From NCBI GenBank assembly GCA_016932815.1, contig JAFGCC010000013.1, positions 1-64,000 of the forward strand: a DNA stretch of 64,000 bases. Reading direction: 5' to 3'. This document shows positions 1-9,551 of this stretch, one piece after another. Below the pieces are notes generated by a model, which was given only the letters and a program-made list of their open reading frames with translations, searched no databases and was not told where the DNA came from. Made by a program: the position numbers and the translations under genes. Positions within the stretch are counted from its first letter, which is position 1. Each line of letters opens with the position of its first letter. This stretch comes from Microcaldota archaeon (GTDB taxonomy: Archaea > Micrarchaeota > Micrarchaeia > Anstonellales > Bilamarchaeaceae).

Positions 1-955
1 TCCACCCCGCTCTTCCCAATCAGTGCTCTACCTCAGTATCCTCCTCGGGAGACGCTGTACTCAGATACATCTCAGAGGGAACCCGCTATTGCCGGGCTCG
101 ACTGGCCTATCACCCCTACACGCGAGTCACCTAAGTGGAATATACCAACACTAGTTGCGGGCCTCCACCAACGATCAAGCTGGCTTCACCCTGCTCGCGC
201 GTAGATCGCGCCGGCTTCGGGTCTGATCCGTGTGACTGATCCCCCTTTCAGAGGACGCCCCTTGTTTCCTGCGGGCTCTTGCTTTCGCTTCGACTCTCAT
301 CTCGCCACACGAATAAACTCCCTGGCTCTTGCTTCAAGAAGAATGACACGACACTGGTTAAACTGCCTCGATCCAACCCTTTCGGGAATTCACTTCGGCA
401 ATCCTAAAGCCCTTTAATGCCATGCCTTCCTGTCCCCATTTAATTTCAGGCTCTATATTCACACCCCTTCCGGGGTCCTTTTCAACATTCGCTCACGCTA
501 CTCATTCGCTATCGGTCTGGTACCTAATATTTAGGCTTGGAGGTTGATACCCCCACATTCCCGCCTCCTATCCGGCAGACGGTACTCTTCTTGGATCGCT
601 CCACTCTCCTTCGCATACGGGGCTATCACCCGCTATGGCGCTCCTTTCCAGAAGACTTCTGCTCAAAGAATGGATGCTCCCCGCCACATCTCACCTGCAT
701 TGCTGCAGATAATTCAGCTTGGCCTATTCGGAGTTCAGTCACCCTTACTAACCGAATCCCAATTGGTTTCTCTTCCGCCCGGTACTAAGATGTTTCAATT
801 CCCGGGGTAACTATGCGCTTCAGTTTCCCAAAGAGCATACACCCAGATCCTGGGGTCAAAGGTTGCGTGCACCTCACCCAGGCATATCGCAGCTTACCAC
901 GTGGGTTTGCTGATACCAGCCTAGTCATCCACTAAATGGGTTGAACATATCCAAA
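1..955 (-). rRNA. 23S rRNA, 5' portion (continues past window start)
   Basis: Reverse complement contains 23S signatures: GTGGATGACTAGGCTGGTATCAGC near the 5' end, GACCGATAGCGAATGAGTAGCGTGAGCGAATGTTGAAAAGGACC, and GAGGTAGAGCACTG. The 5' boundary is approximate. Confidence 0.93.
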
Positions 956-1163
956 CTCTATGGATATCACTTCACACTCATACGGACTTTGCAGTCCAGC
1001 CTCACCCCAAGCGGAGTGAAGGCGAAAGCTCATAGAGCTAATAATTCAGTCATCACGCCATACATTCAGAGGGCGCTCTTACTCACCGCACAAGGCGGTG
1101 GAACGTATATATGAATACATGGGTTTAAAAGGGTTTGGGGCAACCGACGGTCGGAATTTGCCC

Positions 1164-1802
1164 TTAGCGCTTCCTTGGAGCCCTCTGCACCCTTCCGCGC
1201 AGGGGCGCTCCGTCTGCGGCCCTTTGGGAAGCGCCACTTGGAGGGTGCATCCTGCGCCCCCTCTCCCCCTTAGCGTCCCGCATCTCTAGGAGAGACCTGC
1301 TTTTTATTGCTTTCCTGGCCCTGGCAGCTTCAGAGAGCACCCTCCTGCCATTGCCCCTTTTTCCCTTGAGCGATTCCAGGGGCTCAAGCCATCCTTTTTC
1401 CCTGCACAGGTTTATTGCCGCAAGCTTCGCCGATTCGGGTGCCGCAGGATGCAGGAGCAGAGCCCCCACACTATCCTTGTCCCCTGTTATCTTAAAGACG
1501 TATAGCGCGCCCTCCAATGCGGCTTCGGCCTTTTCCCTCGCCCCCTCCGAAAAGCTGCCGTTGTTATATATCCTTATTAAGGGCTCCACCCTGGCATTGA
1601 CGCCCAGGTGCACTATTATGTGCTCAAGCGTGCGAAGCGCCCGCTCCCTCTCGAATTCCCGGAGGCCTTCCCTCTTAAGGTAATCTAGTATCGGGTACGG
1701 ATTGCCGCACTCGGAGCATACTATTACAATCAGGTCTGCGGCACTCTTGGGGATTTCGAGCTTGAGCAAATCCCAGAGCACAGAGGGGTTTCCCTCCTGC
1801 AA
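1164..1802 (-). CDS. alpha-helical (HEAT-like?) hypothetical protein; possible frameshift with the ORF at 1730-1981
   Basis: 212 aa ORF starting at TTG, rich in helical repeat-like segments; an upstream ORF in another frame overlaps it. Confidence 0.5.
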   Translation of the reverse strand: MQEGNPSVLWDLLKLEIPKSAADLIVIVCSECGNPYPILDYLKREGLREFERERALRTLEHIIVHLGVNARVEPLIRIYNNGSFSEGAREKAEAALEGALYVFKITGDKDSVGALLLHPAAPESAKLAAINLCREKGWLEPLESLKGKRGNGRRVLSEAARARKAIKSRSLLEMRDAKGERGRRMHPPSGASQRAADGAPLRGRVQRAPRKR

Positions 1803-2057
1803 ACCTGTATCGCACTCAATAAGGCATTTTCTATTGGGACTTTTATCACATCGGGAGCGCTTTTGCCCATTCTTATATACATCGAAGAAAGAGCGCCAAC
1901 ATCCCCATCGTAGGCTTTCGCAGAAAGGAGCTGGTCGGAGAGTTCGTCTGCGCAGCTGCGCGGAGCCCCGGAATTCCCCATATGAAACTTATTGGGAGAA
2001 GGCAGTTAAAAAGGAATATGGGAATATGCAAAATATTTGCATTGTCTGATTTCCCGA

Positions 2058-2582
2058 TTAAGCAGGACGGATTGCCCTTTTGTGGCGGAAACTCCGCTTG
2101 ATTGGGGCGGGCTTGTGCTTCACCGGGGCATCCCTAGCGGATGCGGCATGCATGCTGGAAGCCCGCTTGCGCGGGAGGGACTTTGCAGGGGATTTAGGAG
2201 TTGAATGGCGCATAAGGTAGTTATGAACTTCGCGCCTGTAATATGAACGCTCTTCCCGCGAAAGCTCTCTCCTGGGAAGGCTGTCATCATAATATAGCAC
2301 AGACAGGGCATCCCCTAATGAATTATCTATCTTCTCATGCAGTTCCGGGCAGTGCCTCCTGGCAATTGCCTCTAGGACATCAAGTTCATCTAATGCCATA
2401 TCAGCGGTTAATGCCTCAAGGGCAAAAAGAAAACGTTTTTCCTCGTAGCTGGGCTCCGGGTTCATTTGCTTTTTTAGTGCGGCATTTTGCGCAGCCTCCC
2501 CTGCATGGTGAATATCCGCTTTCCTTTGCATCCCAAGCGCATAATCTTCCTTGTGCTTCCCAGTCCGAACCAAATTTACCAA
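2058..2582 (-). CDS. hypothetical protein with basic C-terminus
   Basis: 174 aa ORF, no recognised family. Confidence 0.5.
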   Translation of the reverse strand: MVNLVRTGKHKEDYALGMQRKADIHHAGEAAQNAALKKQMNPEPSYEEKRFLFALEALTADMALDELDVLEAIARRHCPELHEKIDNSLGDALSVLYYDDSLPRRELSREERSYYRREVHNYLMRHSTPKSPAKSLPRKRASSMHAASARDAPVKHKPAPIKRSFRHKRAIRPA

Positions 2583-2644
2583 CCAAACGATTTTAGGGTG
2601 GGCATATGAATAAAAACTTTGGTTTGGGCAAAGCGTTGGGATTT

Positions 2645-3961
2645 TCAGAAATCCGGCCTGTGCGCCTTCTTGTGCTCCTTGAAGCCTTCGGGCGTGGGCA
2701 AAACCTTCCCCTGCACGAAATACACGAGCACCCCAAGTGCTACAAGCCCCAGCCCGTATGCAACAGCATTTATCGAGAGCTGGGTTATGAAGAATACTAC
2801 CGTGAGCGCGCCAAGGACTGCGGAAACCGGGACATTTGCAACCGAGAGGGGAATCCTGAATGCCCTCTCCAGCTTCGGCTCGCGCAGCCTGAGCACTATT
2901 ACGCTGATGTTGACCAGCAGGAAGGCGGTTAGTGCCGCGAAATTTGTCACTTCCGCTATTATTACCATATCAGATAAGAGTAGGAAGGCGCTTGCTACAA
3001 CGAATGAGAATAACGCTGCAAAATGCGGAGTCTGGAACTTCTCGTTCACATTTGAGATGAATCCCGGAAGCGCATTCTCGTTTGCCATCCCATATGAAAG
3101 CCTTGAAGCCGTAATCAGGCAAATCATTACCGTATTCGCAGTCGATGCGAGCGCTATTATCGCGAAAATAAATGCATATTCGCCCAAAAGCGGAATCACG
3201 ACATCCTTGACCGGTGCGGTGGAGGCTCCGAGAATCTCCGGGCCCACAAGGAGCAGGGAAGCAACTGCGAATAGCGCATAGAGGATTGTGCATATTGCTA
3301 TTGAGAGCACTATTGCATAGGGGATTGTGCGCGTTGCATCCTTTGCCTCCTCGCTCTCGCTTGCGAGCATTTCAAAGCCGAGCATCGCAAAGAACACCAG
3401 GGCGGCTCCCGCAAATACCTGCGCAAGCTCGAAATCCATAAGGTCCGGGTTTGCGCTCCCAAAGAGGAAGCCCGCGACGATTACGATTAGCAGCCCGCCT
3501 ATCTCCATTGCGAACATCACGTTGTTGAGCCGTATCGATTCTTTTATGCCGATTATGTTCACGACTGAGAAGAACAGGATTACGCCGAATGCGGCAAGGC
3601 TTACAGGGAAGGAGATAATCGATGCCAGGTAGCTCCCAAACGCCATGGAGATTGCAGCTGCGCCCACCATGGTTTCGAAGAGGACGAGCCAGCCGGTCGT
3701 GAAACCCAGGAGTTTGCTCTTTAGCCCCTTTAGGACGTACAAGAATGAGGAGCCGGCTTTTGGGAACACCGATGCCATCTCGGCATAGCTTAGCCCGGTT
3801 AGGAGGGCCACTAATGCTGCGAGTATGAATGATAACCAAACCCCGCTTCCCGCAATCGCGGTAGCAGAGCCTATGATTGCATAAATCCCCGCGCCCACTA
3901 TTACCGATATTCCGAAAATCGTGGCTGTTGTGAGCCCGAATTCCCTCTTTAGTTCGGCCAT
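2645..3961 (-). CDS. APC-family amino acid permease
   Basis: 438 aa, about 12 hydrophobic segments; N-terminal TTATIFGISVIVGAGIYAIIGSATAIAGSGVWLSF is typical of APC transporters. Confidence 0.9.
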   Translation of the reverse strand: MAELKREFGLTTATIFGISVIVGAGIYAIIGSATAIAGSGVWLSFILAALVALLTGLSYAEMASVFPKAGSSFLYVLKGLKSKLLGFTTGWLVLFETMVGAAAISMAFGSYLASIISFPVSLAAFGVILFFSVVNIIGIKESIRLNNVMFAMEIGGLLIVIVAGFLFGSANPDLMDFELAQVFAGAALVFFAMLGFEMLASESEEAKDATRTIPYAIVLSIAICTILYALFAVASLLLVGPEILGASTAPVKDVVIPLLGEYAFIFAIIALASTANTVMICLITASRLSYGMANENALPGFISNVNEKFQTPHFAALFSFVVASAFLLLSDMVIIAEVTNFAALTAFLLVNISVIVLRLREPKLERAFRIPLSVANVPVSAVLGALTVVFFITQLSINAVAYGLGLVALGVLVYFVQGKVLPTPEGFKEHKKAHRPDF

Positions 3962-4223
3962 GGTTGCCCGTTCGCATATATTGCTTATAAAAGATTGTGT
4001 TTGGAAATCCCCGCATAGGGAGCAAGAGGGTGCTCATAAAAAAGGAGGGGCCAAGCAGGCTGCACGGGAGGGAGGAATTACCTGGTTACGGACGGCCTCG
4101 AAACCGGAGGGAACAAAATCCCGATGTTCCTGTTCGGGTTCCTGGAGCAGGAATGGGAATATGCCCGGCAGGCTGGCGCCAGCCCAACTCATTAATAAAA
4201 TATAAGGGGGCTAAACCTCCCTT

Positions 4224-5354
4224 ATGGCAAAAGTTACCCCATGGGAAGTCGAGGGAAATATAGACTACGGCAAGCTCATAGAGGAATTCGGCACAAAGAA
4301 AATAGATGCATCCTTGCACCATAAGATTGCGGAAATCGCAGGGGAAGAGCACGTGATGCTGCGCAGGGATTTCTTTTACTCGCACAGGGATTTGGGCCTC
4401 GTTTTGAAGGATTATGAAGCGGGAAAGGGCTTCTTCCTATACACCGGCAGGGGCCCTTCGGGCGACATGCACCTTGGGCACTTAATCCCCCTCATATTCA
4501 CAAAGTGGCTGCAGGAAAAATTCAAGGTTAATTTGTACATCAGCCTAAGCGACGACGAAAAGTTCCTGCACAAGCGCAACCTCAGCTGGGATGATGTTGA
4601 CAAATATTCCGCGCGCAACGCGCTGGATATTGCCGCTGTGGGCTTTGACCCGGAGAGGACTTTCATATTCCGCAACAGCGAGTACGCAAAAAACGCGTAT
4701 CCACTCCTGATGCAGGTTGCAAAGAAGATTACGTTTTCAACTGCGAAAGCGGTATTCGGCTTCACAAACGAAACGAACGTTGGGATGATGAACTACCCCT
4801 CATACCAGATTGTCCCAAGCTTCTTTGAGAAAAAGAGGTGCTTAATCCCCTGCGCAATCGACCAGGACCCCTACTGGAGAATCCAGCGCGACATCGCAGG
4901 GCCCCTCGGTTTCGAGAAGGCGGCTGCGGTGCACTCCAAATTCTTCCCGCCTCTCCAGGGAATCGAGGGGAAGATGAGTGCAAGCAACACCGAGAGCGCA
5001 ATCTGGCTTGACGATTCGGAGAAGGTTGTGCGCAAGAAAATCATGAAATACGCATTTTCAGGCGGGCGCGAAACGGTTGAAGAGCACCGGGAAAAGGGAG
5101 GGGACGTTTCCGTTGATGTTAGCTTCCAATGGCTAAAGATGCTCTTTGAGCAGGACGATAAGCACTTAAAGGACATTGAATCCGAATATAGTTCCGGGCG
5201 GATGCTCAGCGGGGAGCTAAAGCAGCTCCTAGTAGACAAGGTAAATGCATTCCTGGAAGGGCACCGCGCGCGCCGCGATAAGATAAACATAGACGAGTTC
5301 ATGTACAGCGGCAAACTATCAAAGAAGATGTGGGAAACCACGCACAAAGCCTAA
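4224..5354 (+). CDS. trpS: tryptophanyl-tRNA synthetase (archaeal/eukaryal type)
   Basis: Class I motifs GDMHLGHLIP and KMSAS; overall TrpRS-like organisation. Confidence 0.93.
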   Translation: MAKVTPWEVEGNIDYGKLIEEFGTKKIDASLHHKIAEIAGEEHVMLRRDFFYSHRDLGLVLKDYEAGKGFFLYTGRGPSGDMHLGHLIPLIFTKWLQEKFKVNLYISLSDDEKFLHKRNLSWDDVDKYSARNALDIAAVGFDPERTFIFRNSEYAKNAYPLLMQVAKKITFSTAKAVFGFTNETNVGMMNYPSYQIVPSFFEKKRCLIPCAIDQDPYWRIQRDIAGPLGFEKAAAVHSKFFPPLQGIEGKMSASNTESAIWLDDSEKVVRKKIMKYAFSGGRETVEEHREKGGDVSVDVSFQWLKMLFEQDDKHLKDIESEYSSGRMLSGELKQLLVDKVNAFLEGHRARRDKINIDEFMYSGKLSKKMWETTHKA

Positions 5355-5367
5355 AAAGGTGGAAAAA

Positions 5368-6798
5368 ATGGGACGGCAAAAAGACAACAAAAAAGGAAGG
5401 TACTCCGGAGAGAGAAGGAGTGGCGGCAGGAATTATTCTGATTCGGAAGGCGGAAGGCGTTCTGAGCGCGGGGGATATTCGCGCGAAGGCGGCAGGAGCT
5501 ATGGGGGAAGAAGCTCCGGAAGGAGTTATTCGCGTGAAGGCGAAGGGGGCGGAAGGAGGTATTCCGGTGATAGCGGGGAGAGAAGGGGATACTCCGGGAG
5601 AAGCGGCGGCAGGGACAGCTACCGCGGAGAGCGCGGAGGAGGCGAAGGTTCAAGCCGCGGCGGATACTCCGGGGAAGGCGGAAGATACTCCCGCGAAGGG
5701 GGAAGAAGTGATTACCGCGGAGACCGCCGCGAAGGAGGCAGGAGCTATGGGGGAAGGAGCCCAAACAGGAGATATTCCGATGATAGCGGGCGCGAAGATA
5801 GGGGAGGATATTCTTCAAGGGAAGGGGGCAGGAAACGCTACGATAAGAGGGAAGGCGGAAGCCGGGGCAGGCGCCCAGAAGGGGGGGGCGGATTTGAGAA
5901 GCGCGGATTCGGAAACAAGCGCAGCTTCGGCAGGGAGCGCGAAGAAGGCTCTTTTGGGAGCGGCTTCGGAGCCGGCTTCGACCGCGACAAATTCATGAAA
6001 AAAGCAAGGGAGCAGACCACGGAAGTCCTTCGCAGCAGGGACATGTACCTTGCCTATTTGTCCAACGCGATTGAGGAGGAAGAGCGCGTTGCAAACCAGC
6101 TCGTTGAGAGGCTAGAAGAGCTCTACGGATTGTATTTCCCGGAACTCAAAGTAGAAGACAGGCGCAACTACGCCCTCATAATTTCGAAGATAACAAGGGA
6201 CAAGGTGGACATAAACGCAATCAAGGCGTACGTTGGCGAAGGCAAGGCCATCCAGATTTCCGAAGCCGGAAAGAAAAGCATCGGCGGGGATTTCGAGGAA
6301 AAGGACGTTGAGAACATGCAGAAGATGGCGCTTGAAATCGAGAGCATCTATGCCCTGATGAACCGCCACGAGAAGTACCTTGATGACGTTTCGCAGCAGG
6401 TGTGCCCGAACCTCCGCTACCTAATAGGCGCCAAGGTTGCCTGCAAGCTCATTTCCGCCGCGGGAGGGCTCAAGAAGCTCGCGGTCATGCCCGCAAGCAC
6501 GGTCCAGGTAATCGGTGCGGAGAAGGCACTATTCAAGCACCTAAGAAACAGGAACATAGCGCCCCCCAAGCACGGGATAATCTTCCAGCACAACTCCATT
6601 TCCACTTCCCCAAAGTCGGTAAGGGGAAAGATTGCGCGCGCACTTGCAACCAAGATTGCGCTTGCAGTGAAGGCGGACGTATATACGAAAAGGTTCATAG
6701 GGCCCCTGATAAAGGATAAATTCGAAAAGAGGCTAAAGGACATACTCGCAAAGGCGCCAAGGAGGCCCAGGGAAACCGAGGATGAGGGTGCCTATTAG
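5368..6798 (+). CDS. nop5: Nop5/Nop56-58 family C/D RNP protein with N-terminal RGG/RSY-rich low-complexity region
   Basis: C-terminal coiled coil plus NOP domain (LYGLYFPEL, CPNLRYLIGAKVACKLISAAGGLKKLAVMPASTVQVIGAEKALFKHL, PPKHGIIFQH); N-terminal ~205 aa almost all R/G/S/Y/E. Confidence 0.92.
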   Translation: MGRQKDNKKGRYSGERRSGGRNYSDSEGGRRSERGGYSREGGRSYGGRSSGRSYSREGEGGGRRYSGDSGERRGYSGRSGGRDSYRGERGGGEGSSRGGYSGEGGRYSREGGRSDYRGDRREGGRSYGGRSPNRRYSDDSGREDRGGYSSREGGRKRYDKREGGSRGRRPEGGGGFEKRGFGNKRSFGREREEGSFGSGFGAGFDRDKFMKKAREQTTEVLRSRDMYLAYLSNAIEEEERVANQLVERLEELYGLYFPELKVEDRRNYALIISKITRDKVDINAIKAYVGEGKAIQISEAGKKSIGGDFEEKDVENMQKMALEIESIYALMNRHEKYLDDVSQQVCPNLRYLIGAKVACKLISAAGGLKKLAVMPASTVQVIGAEKALFKHLRNRNIAPPKHGIIFQHNSISTSPKSVRGKIARALATKIALAVKADVYTKRFIGPLIKDKFEKRLKDILAKAPRRPRETEDEGAY

Positions 6799-7416
6799 AT
6801 GAGGATACTCCTGATTGCGGATTTGCATTCGGAAGAAGAGGTCCTAGACCGGCTCCGCGCCGTGCACGGCAGGTACGACTCAATCGTGGTGGCAGGAGAT
6901 ATCGAAGGGCACGATTATTCGCGGCGGCTCCTCTCGATTTCGGATTCCATAAAGTGGATACCCGGGAACATGGACGATAAGGGCTCTTGCGAACGCAACC
7001 CCGGAACCTGCCTGCACAAGAAGGAATTGGAGCTAGATGGCGGGCTAAAGCTGGTCGGTTTCGGGTTCAGTTCCCCCACCCCCTTTGGGACGCCCGGGGA
7101 ACTTGGCGAAGACGAGATTTATTCCGGGCTGTGCCCGCTGGAGATAGACGGGAACACCATACTAATTACCCACGTGCCCCCCTATGGCGTATTAGACGAG
7201 GTCGCCGAGGGAATCCACGCGGGAAGCAGGTCGCTGCGCAGGATAATGGAGGAAAAGAAGCCCCGCATAATAGCGTGCGGGCACGTCCACGAGGCAGAGG
7301 GCAAGGAGAAGTGCGGGGAAACCACGGTCGTGCAGATTCCGGCTGCAAGCACCCTGCGCGGAATCCTCCTTACTATCGAGAACGGGCAGGCTAGTATAGA
7401 GATGGAGAGTCTATGA
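6799..7416 (+). CDS. calcineurin-like metallophosphoesterase
   Basis: ADLHSEEEVLDRL, VVAGDIEGHD, GNMD, THVPPYG and CGHVHE motifs. Confidence 0.85.
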   Translation: MRILLIADLHSEEEVLDRLRAVHGRYDSIVVAGDIEGHDYSRRLLSISDSIKWIPGNMDDKGSCERNPGTCLHKKELELDGGLKLVGFGFSSPTPFGTPGELGEDEIYSGLCPLEIDGNTILITHVPPYGVLDEVAEGIHAGSRSLRRIMEEKKPRIIACGHVHEAEGKEKCGETTVVQIPAASTLRGILLTIENGQASIEMESL

Positions 7417-7805
7417 AGGCGCTTTCTATTGCAAGGTGCAGGAGCGAGAAGAAACTCCTCGCGCTAATCAACGAGATTTTCCCTTCCGCAACTCCCGGCT
7501 TTGGGGAAAACGACGTTTATTTCCTTGCAACCTTGGATGGGGAGGATGCGGGCTTTTTGCACCTGATACTGCATTCTAAGGGAGTCCTGCTGCAGGGAAT
7601 CGGGGTGCGCGAGAAGTTCCGCAAAAAGGGCATTGGGGGAGGCCTCATGGATACGGCACTGGAATTCGCGCAAAAGGAGAATGCAGACATCCTGCTCAAG
7701 GTAAAACCCTCCAATACGGACGCGCTTAACCTGTATGCGAAAAAAGGCTTCAGCATCCGCAAGGTCACAGATGCATACGTACTGCACAGGAAAAGGTGCA
7801 ATTAA
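7413..7805 (+). CDS. GNAT N-acetyltransferase
   Basis: IGVREKFRKKGIGGGLMDTALEFAQKENADILLKVKPSNTDALNLYAKKGF acetyl-CoA binding motif. Confidence 0.85.
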   Translation: MKALSIARCRSEKKLLALINEIFPSATPGFGENDVYFLATLDGEDAGFLHLILHSKGVLLQGIGVREKFRKKGIGGGLMDTALEFAQKENADILLKVKPSNTDALNLYAKKGFSIRKVTDAYVLHRKRCN

Positions 7806-7852
7806 CCCGGATGGAGGAAAATATATAAACCCCCATATTGCCAATATAAACC

Positions 7853-8374
7853 ATGGATAATCGGCGCTTGTTTGCGATGCTCATATTAGTGTTCCTGGCC
7901 GAGGCGGCTTTTGCGAAAATGGCGGCAGACTCGTACAACGGCGTATTTGGCGGATGCGATGGGCTTGGGGCGGAGCCGCCCTTTGGCTTCATCTGGCTGC
8001 CAGAGAGCGTATCCAGCCTCTTCCTAGGGGACAGGGTGCTCCTGCATTTCATGAGTTCGCTGGGTTCCGGGGAACTCGTGATAAGCGGCGTTGTCAGCAA
8101 AGGGGAGATAGGGGACCTCTCATGCGGGGCAGCTTATGATTACGATTTCGAAGTTTGGATGAGCGATGCAAACGCGCTGGAGCTTGCAACAAGCCAAAAA
8201 CCCGTGACCACGTTCCTAAACCTCTGGAAGAAGGGGGAGATACGCCTCATTCCCAACGGGGAGGAAAACGGGCGGAAACTGCTCGATGCGCTGGAGGATG
8301 AATCCGTGAATTCGGACAGCGAAGCCGTTCCCAGGTGGATAAGGGAACTCTTTGCGGATGGCGCTCAGCAGTGA
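7853..8374 (+). CDS. hypothetical protein with N-terminal signal peptide
   Basis: 173 aa; MDNRRLFAMLILVFLAEAAFAKM hydrophobic leader. Confidence 0.6.
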   Translation: MDNRRLFAMLILVFLAEAAFAKMAADSYNGVFGGCDGLGAEPPFGFIWLPESVSSLFLGDRVLLHFMSSLGSGELVISGVVSKGEIGDLSCGAAYDYDFEVWMSDANALELATSQKPVTTFLNLWKKGEIRLIPNGEENGRKLLDALEDESVNSDSEAVPRWIRELFADGAQQ

Positions 8375-8425
8375 GCGTTTCGCAAACATATAAAAGGAGA
8401 ATGCGGCTTCACAAATACCCAATCC

Positions 8426-8498
8426 GGGGGATTGAGCCAACCTGGCAAGCTGCAAGCTTTGGGAGCTTGTAATCTGAGTTCAAATCTCAGATCCCCCA
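8426..8498 (+). tRNA. tRNA-Pro (TGG)
   Basis: GGGGGAT...ATCCCCC acceptor stem; anticodon stem-loop CAAGC-TTTGGGA-GCTTG; T-arm CTGAG TTCAAAT CTCAG. Confidence 0.93.
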
Positions 8499-8515
8499 TT
8501 TCTCCCCTTTTTTTA

Positions 8516-8573
8516 AAAAATCTGAGAAATGTTGCGACATTTCTTCCCGTGAGCAAAGCTCACGGAGAAAGGT
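8516..8573 (-). repeat. dispersed modular stem-loop repeat, copy A (type II)
   Basis: 58 nt exact inverted match to 59410-59467; contains stem-loops CCGTGAGCTTTGCTCACGG and GAAATGTCGCAACATTTC. Confidence 0.85.
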
Positions 8574-8577
8574 GCGG

Positions 8578-8729
8578 TCATTGTGTGTAACTCGGTAAGC
8601 GGGCCACACAATCGGAATACTCTCCTTCTTACCAACTCATGCTGTGTGGCCCGGAAACTGTGTGTGGCTCAGATAAGTCGGGCCACCGGGCCCGGGAGCC
8701 ACACGCAGTTTGGGAGTTACGCACAATGA
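8578..8729. ncRNA. candidate structured RNA / cruciform with three-way junction
   Basis: 16-bp closing stem (8578-8593 / 8714-8729), 11-bp stem (8600-8610 / 8643-8653), 15-bp stem (8656-8670 / 8696-8710) with internal 6-bp stem (8679-8684 / 8689-8694). Confidence 0.55.
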
Positions 8730-8750
8730 GGTTCACCCAAAGAAAAACAT

Positions 8751-9539
8751 TTATGAGTATTGTCTCTTCCCTTTCCCGTCTTTAGGCGGTCTGTTTCCGC
8801 CTTTTTTGCGCTTGCGCCTCTTCAATTGGTCGATGTAGATTTGCATCCTCGCAATCTGCCCCGAGAGCCTCTGGACCTCCCTGTCCCTGCTCGCCTCAAT
8901 TGAGCGGGATGATGTTGCGCGCGCAAGCTTCTCCTCCAGGGTGGCATTCTTTGCCCGCTCCATCTCAAGCGCCTTGCGCAGGTTGGCGTTTTCCCCAAGC
9001 AGCAAAAGAAGCCTGGGCTCCTTCTGGGAAAGAGCGCTCCCGCCTGGGGCACCCTCCCCCTTCTTTGAGCCTCCCCCTAGACGCGTATCCTTTGGCTTCC
9101 CCCTTGCCTCCAGCATGAACTGCGCCTCGCTTACCTTGTGCCCCTGCAAGAACAGGTGCTTCAATTCATCCTTGTCCACAGGGGAATCCGCATTGGAAAT
9201 TCGGCGCAGGGTATTCTCATAATTCCGGTAGGCTTTTACCGATGCGGCGTAGGCGTCGCGGATGTGCGGGTCGGAAATATCCCTGCCGATTTTCTTTTTT
9301 TCCTCCACGCTCAGGCTGCGCGAAGGCGAGAAAACACGGACGTGGAAGCGCGAGGCAATCTTCAAAACGGACGAGGGGGCCGGGGAAACGTCGGTGGCGA
9401 TTATCGATGGCTTGCCGAATGAGGAGATTATGCGCACCAAATCCTCGTGCGATAATTCCTTTGCGCAACCCGTTTTCACGGCATTCCCGTTTAAGTCCAG
9501 AATTGAGTATGCGGTGTAAACTCCCGGGTCTATGCCCAC
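8751..9539 (-). CDS. DUF460-like RNase H-fold protein
   Basis: MGIDPGVYTAYSILDLNGN, IIATDVSPAPSSVLKIASRF, DPHIRDAYAASVKAYR, followed by a C-terminal coiled coil. Confidence 0.7.
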   Translation of the reverse strand: MGIDPGVYTAYSILDLNGNAVKTGCAKELSHEDLVRIISSFGKPSIIATDVSPAPSSVLKIASRFHVRVFSPSRSLSVEEKKKIGRDISDPHIRDAYAASVKAYRNYENTLRRISNADSPVDKDELKHLFLQGHKVSEAQFMLEARGKPKDTRLGGGSKKGEGAPGGSALSQKEPRLLLLLGENANLRKALEMERAKNATLEEKLARATSSRSIEASRDREVQRLSGQIARMQIYIDQLKRRKRKKGGNRPPKDGKGKRQYS

Positions 9540-9551
9540 AATCAGGTGCAG

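Noticed and set aside
232-810. ORFs at 232-417, 537-788 and 544-810
   Set aside because: Lie inside the 23S rRNA gene
5368-5991. Internal DNA repeats in the Nop5 N-terminus considered as a CRISPR or satellite array
   Set aside because: In-frame degenerate codon repeats encoding RGG/RSY; no uniform repeat/spacer spacing
5330-5998. 222-aa Ala/Gly/Glu-rich + strand ORF
   Set aside because: Alternative frame of the RGG-rich Nop5 N-terminus; low complexity produces open frames
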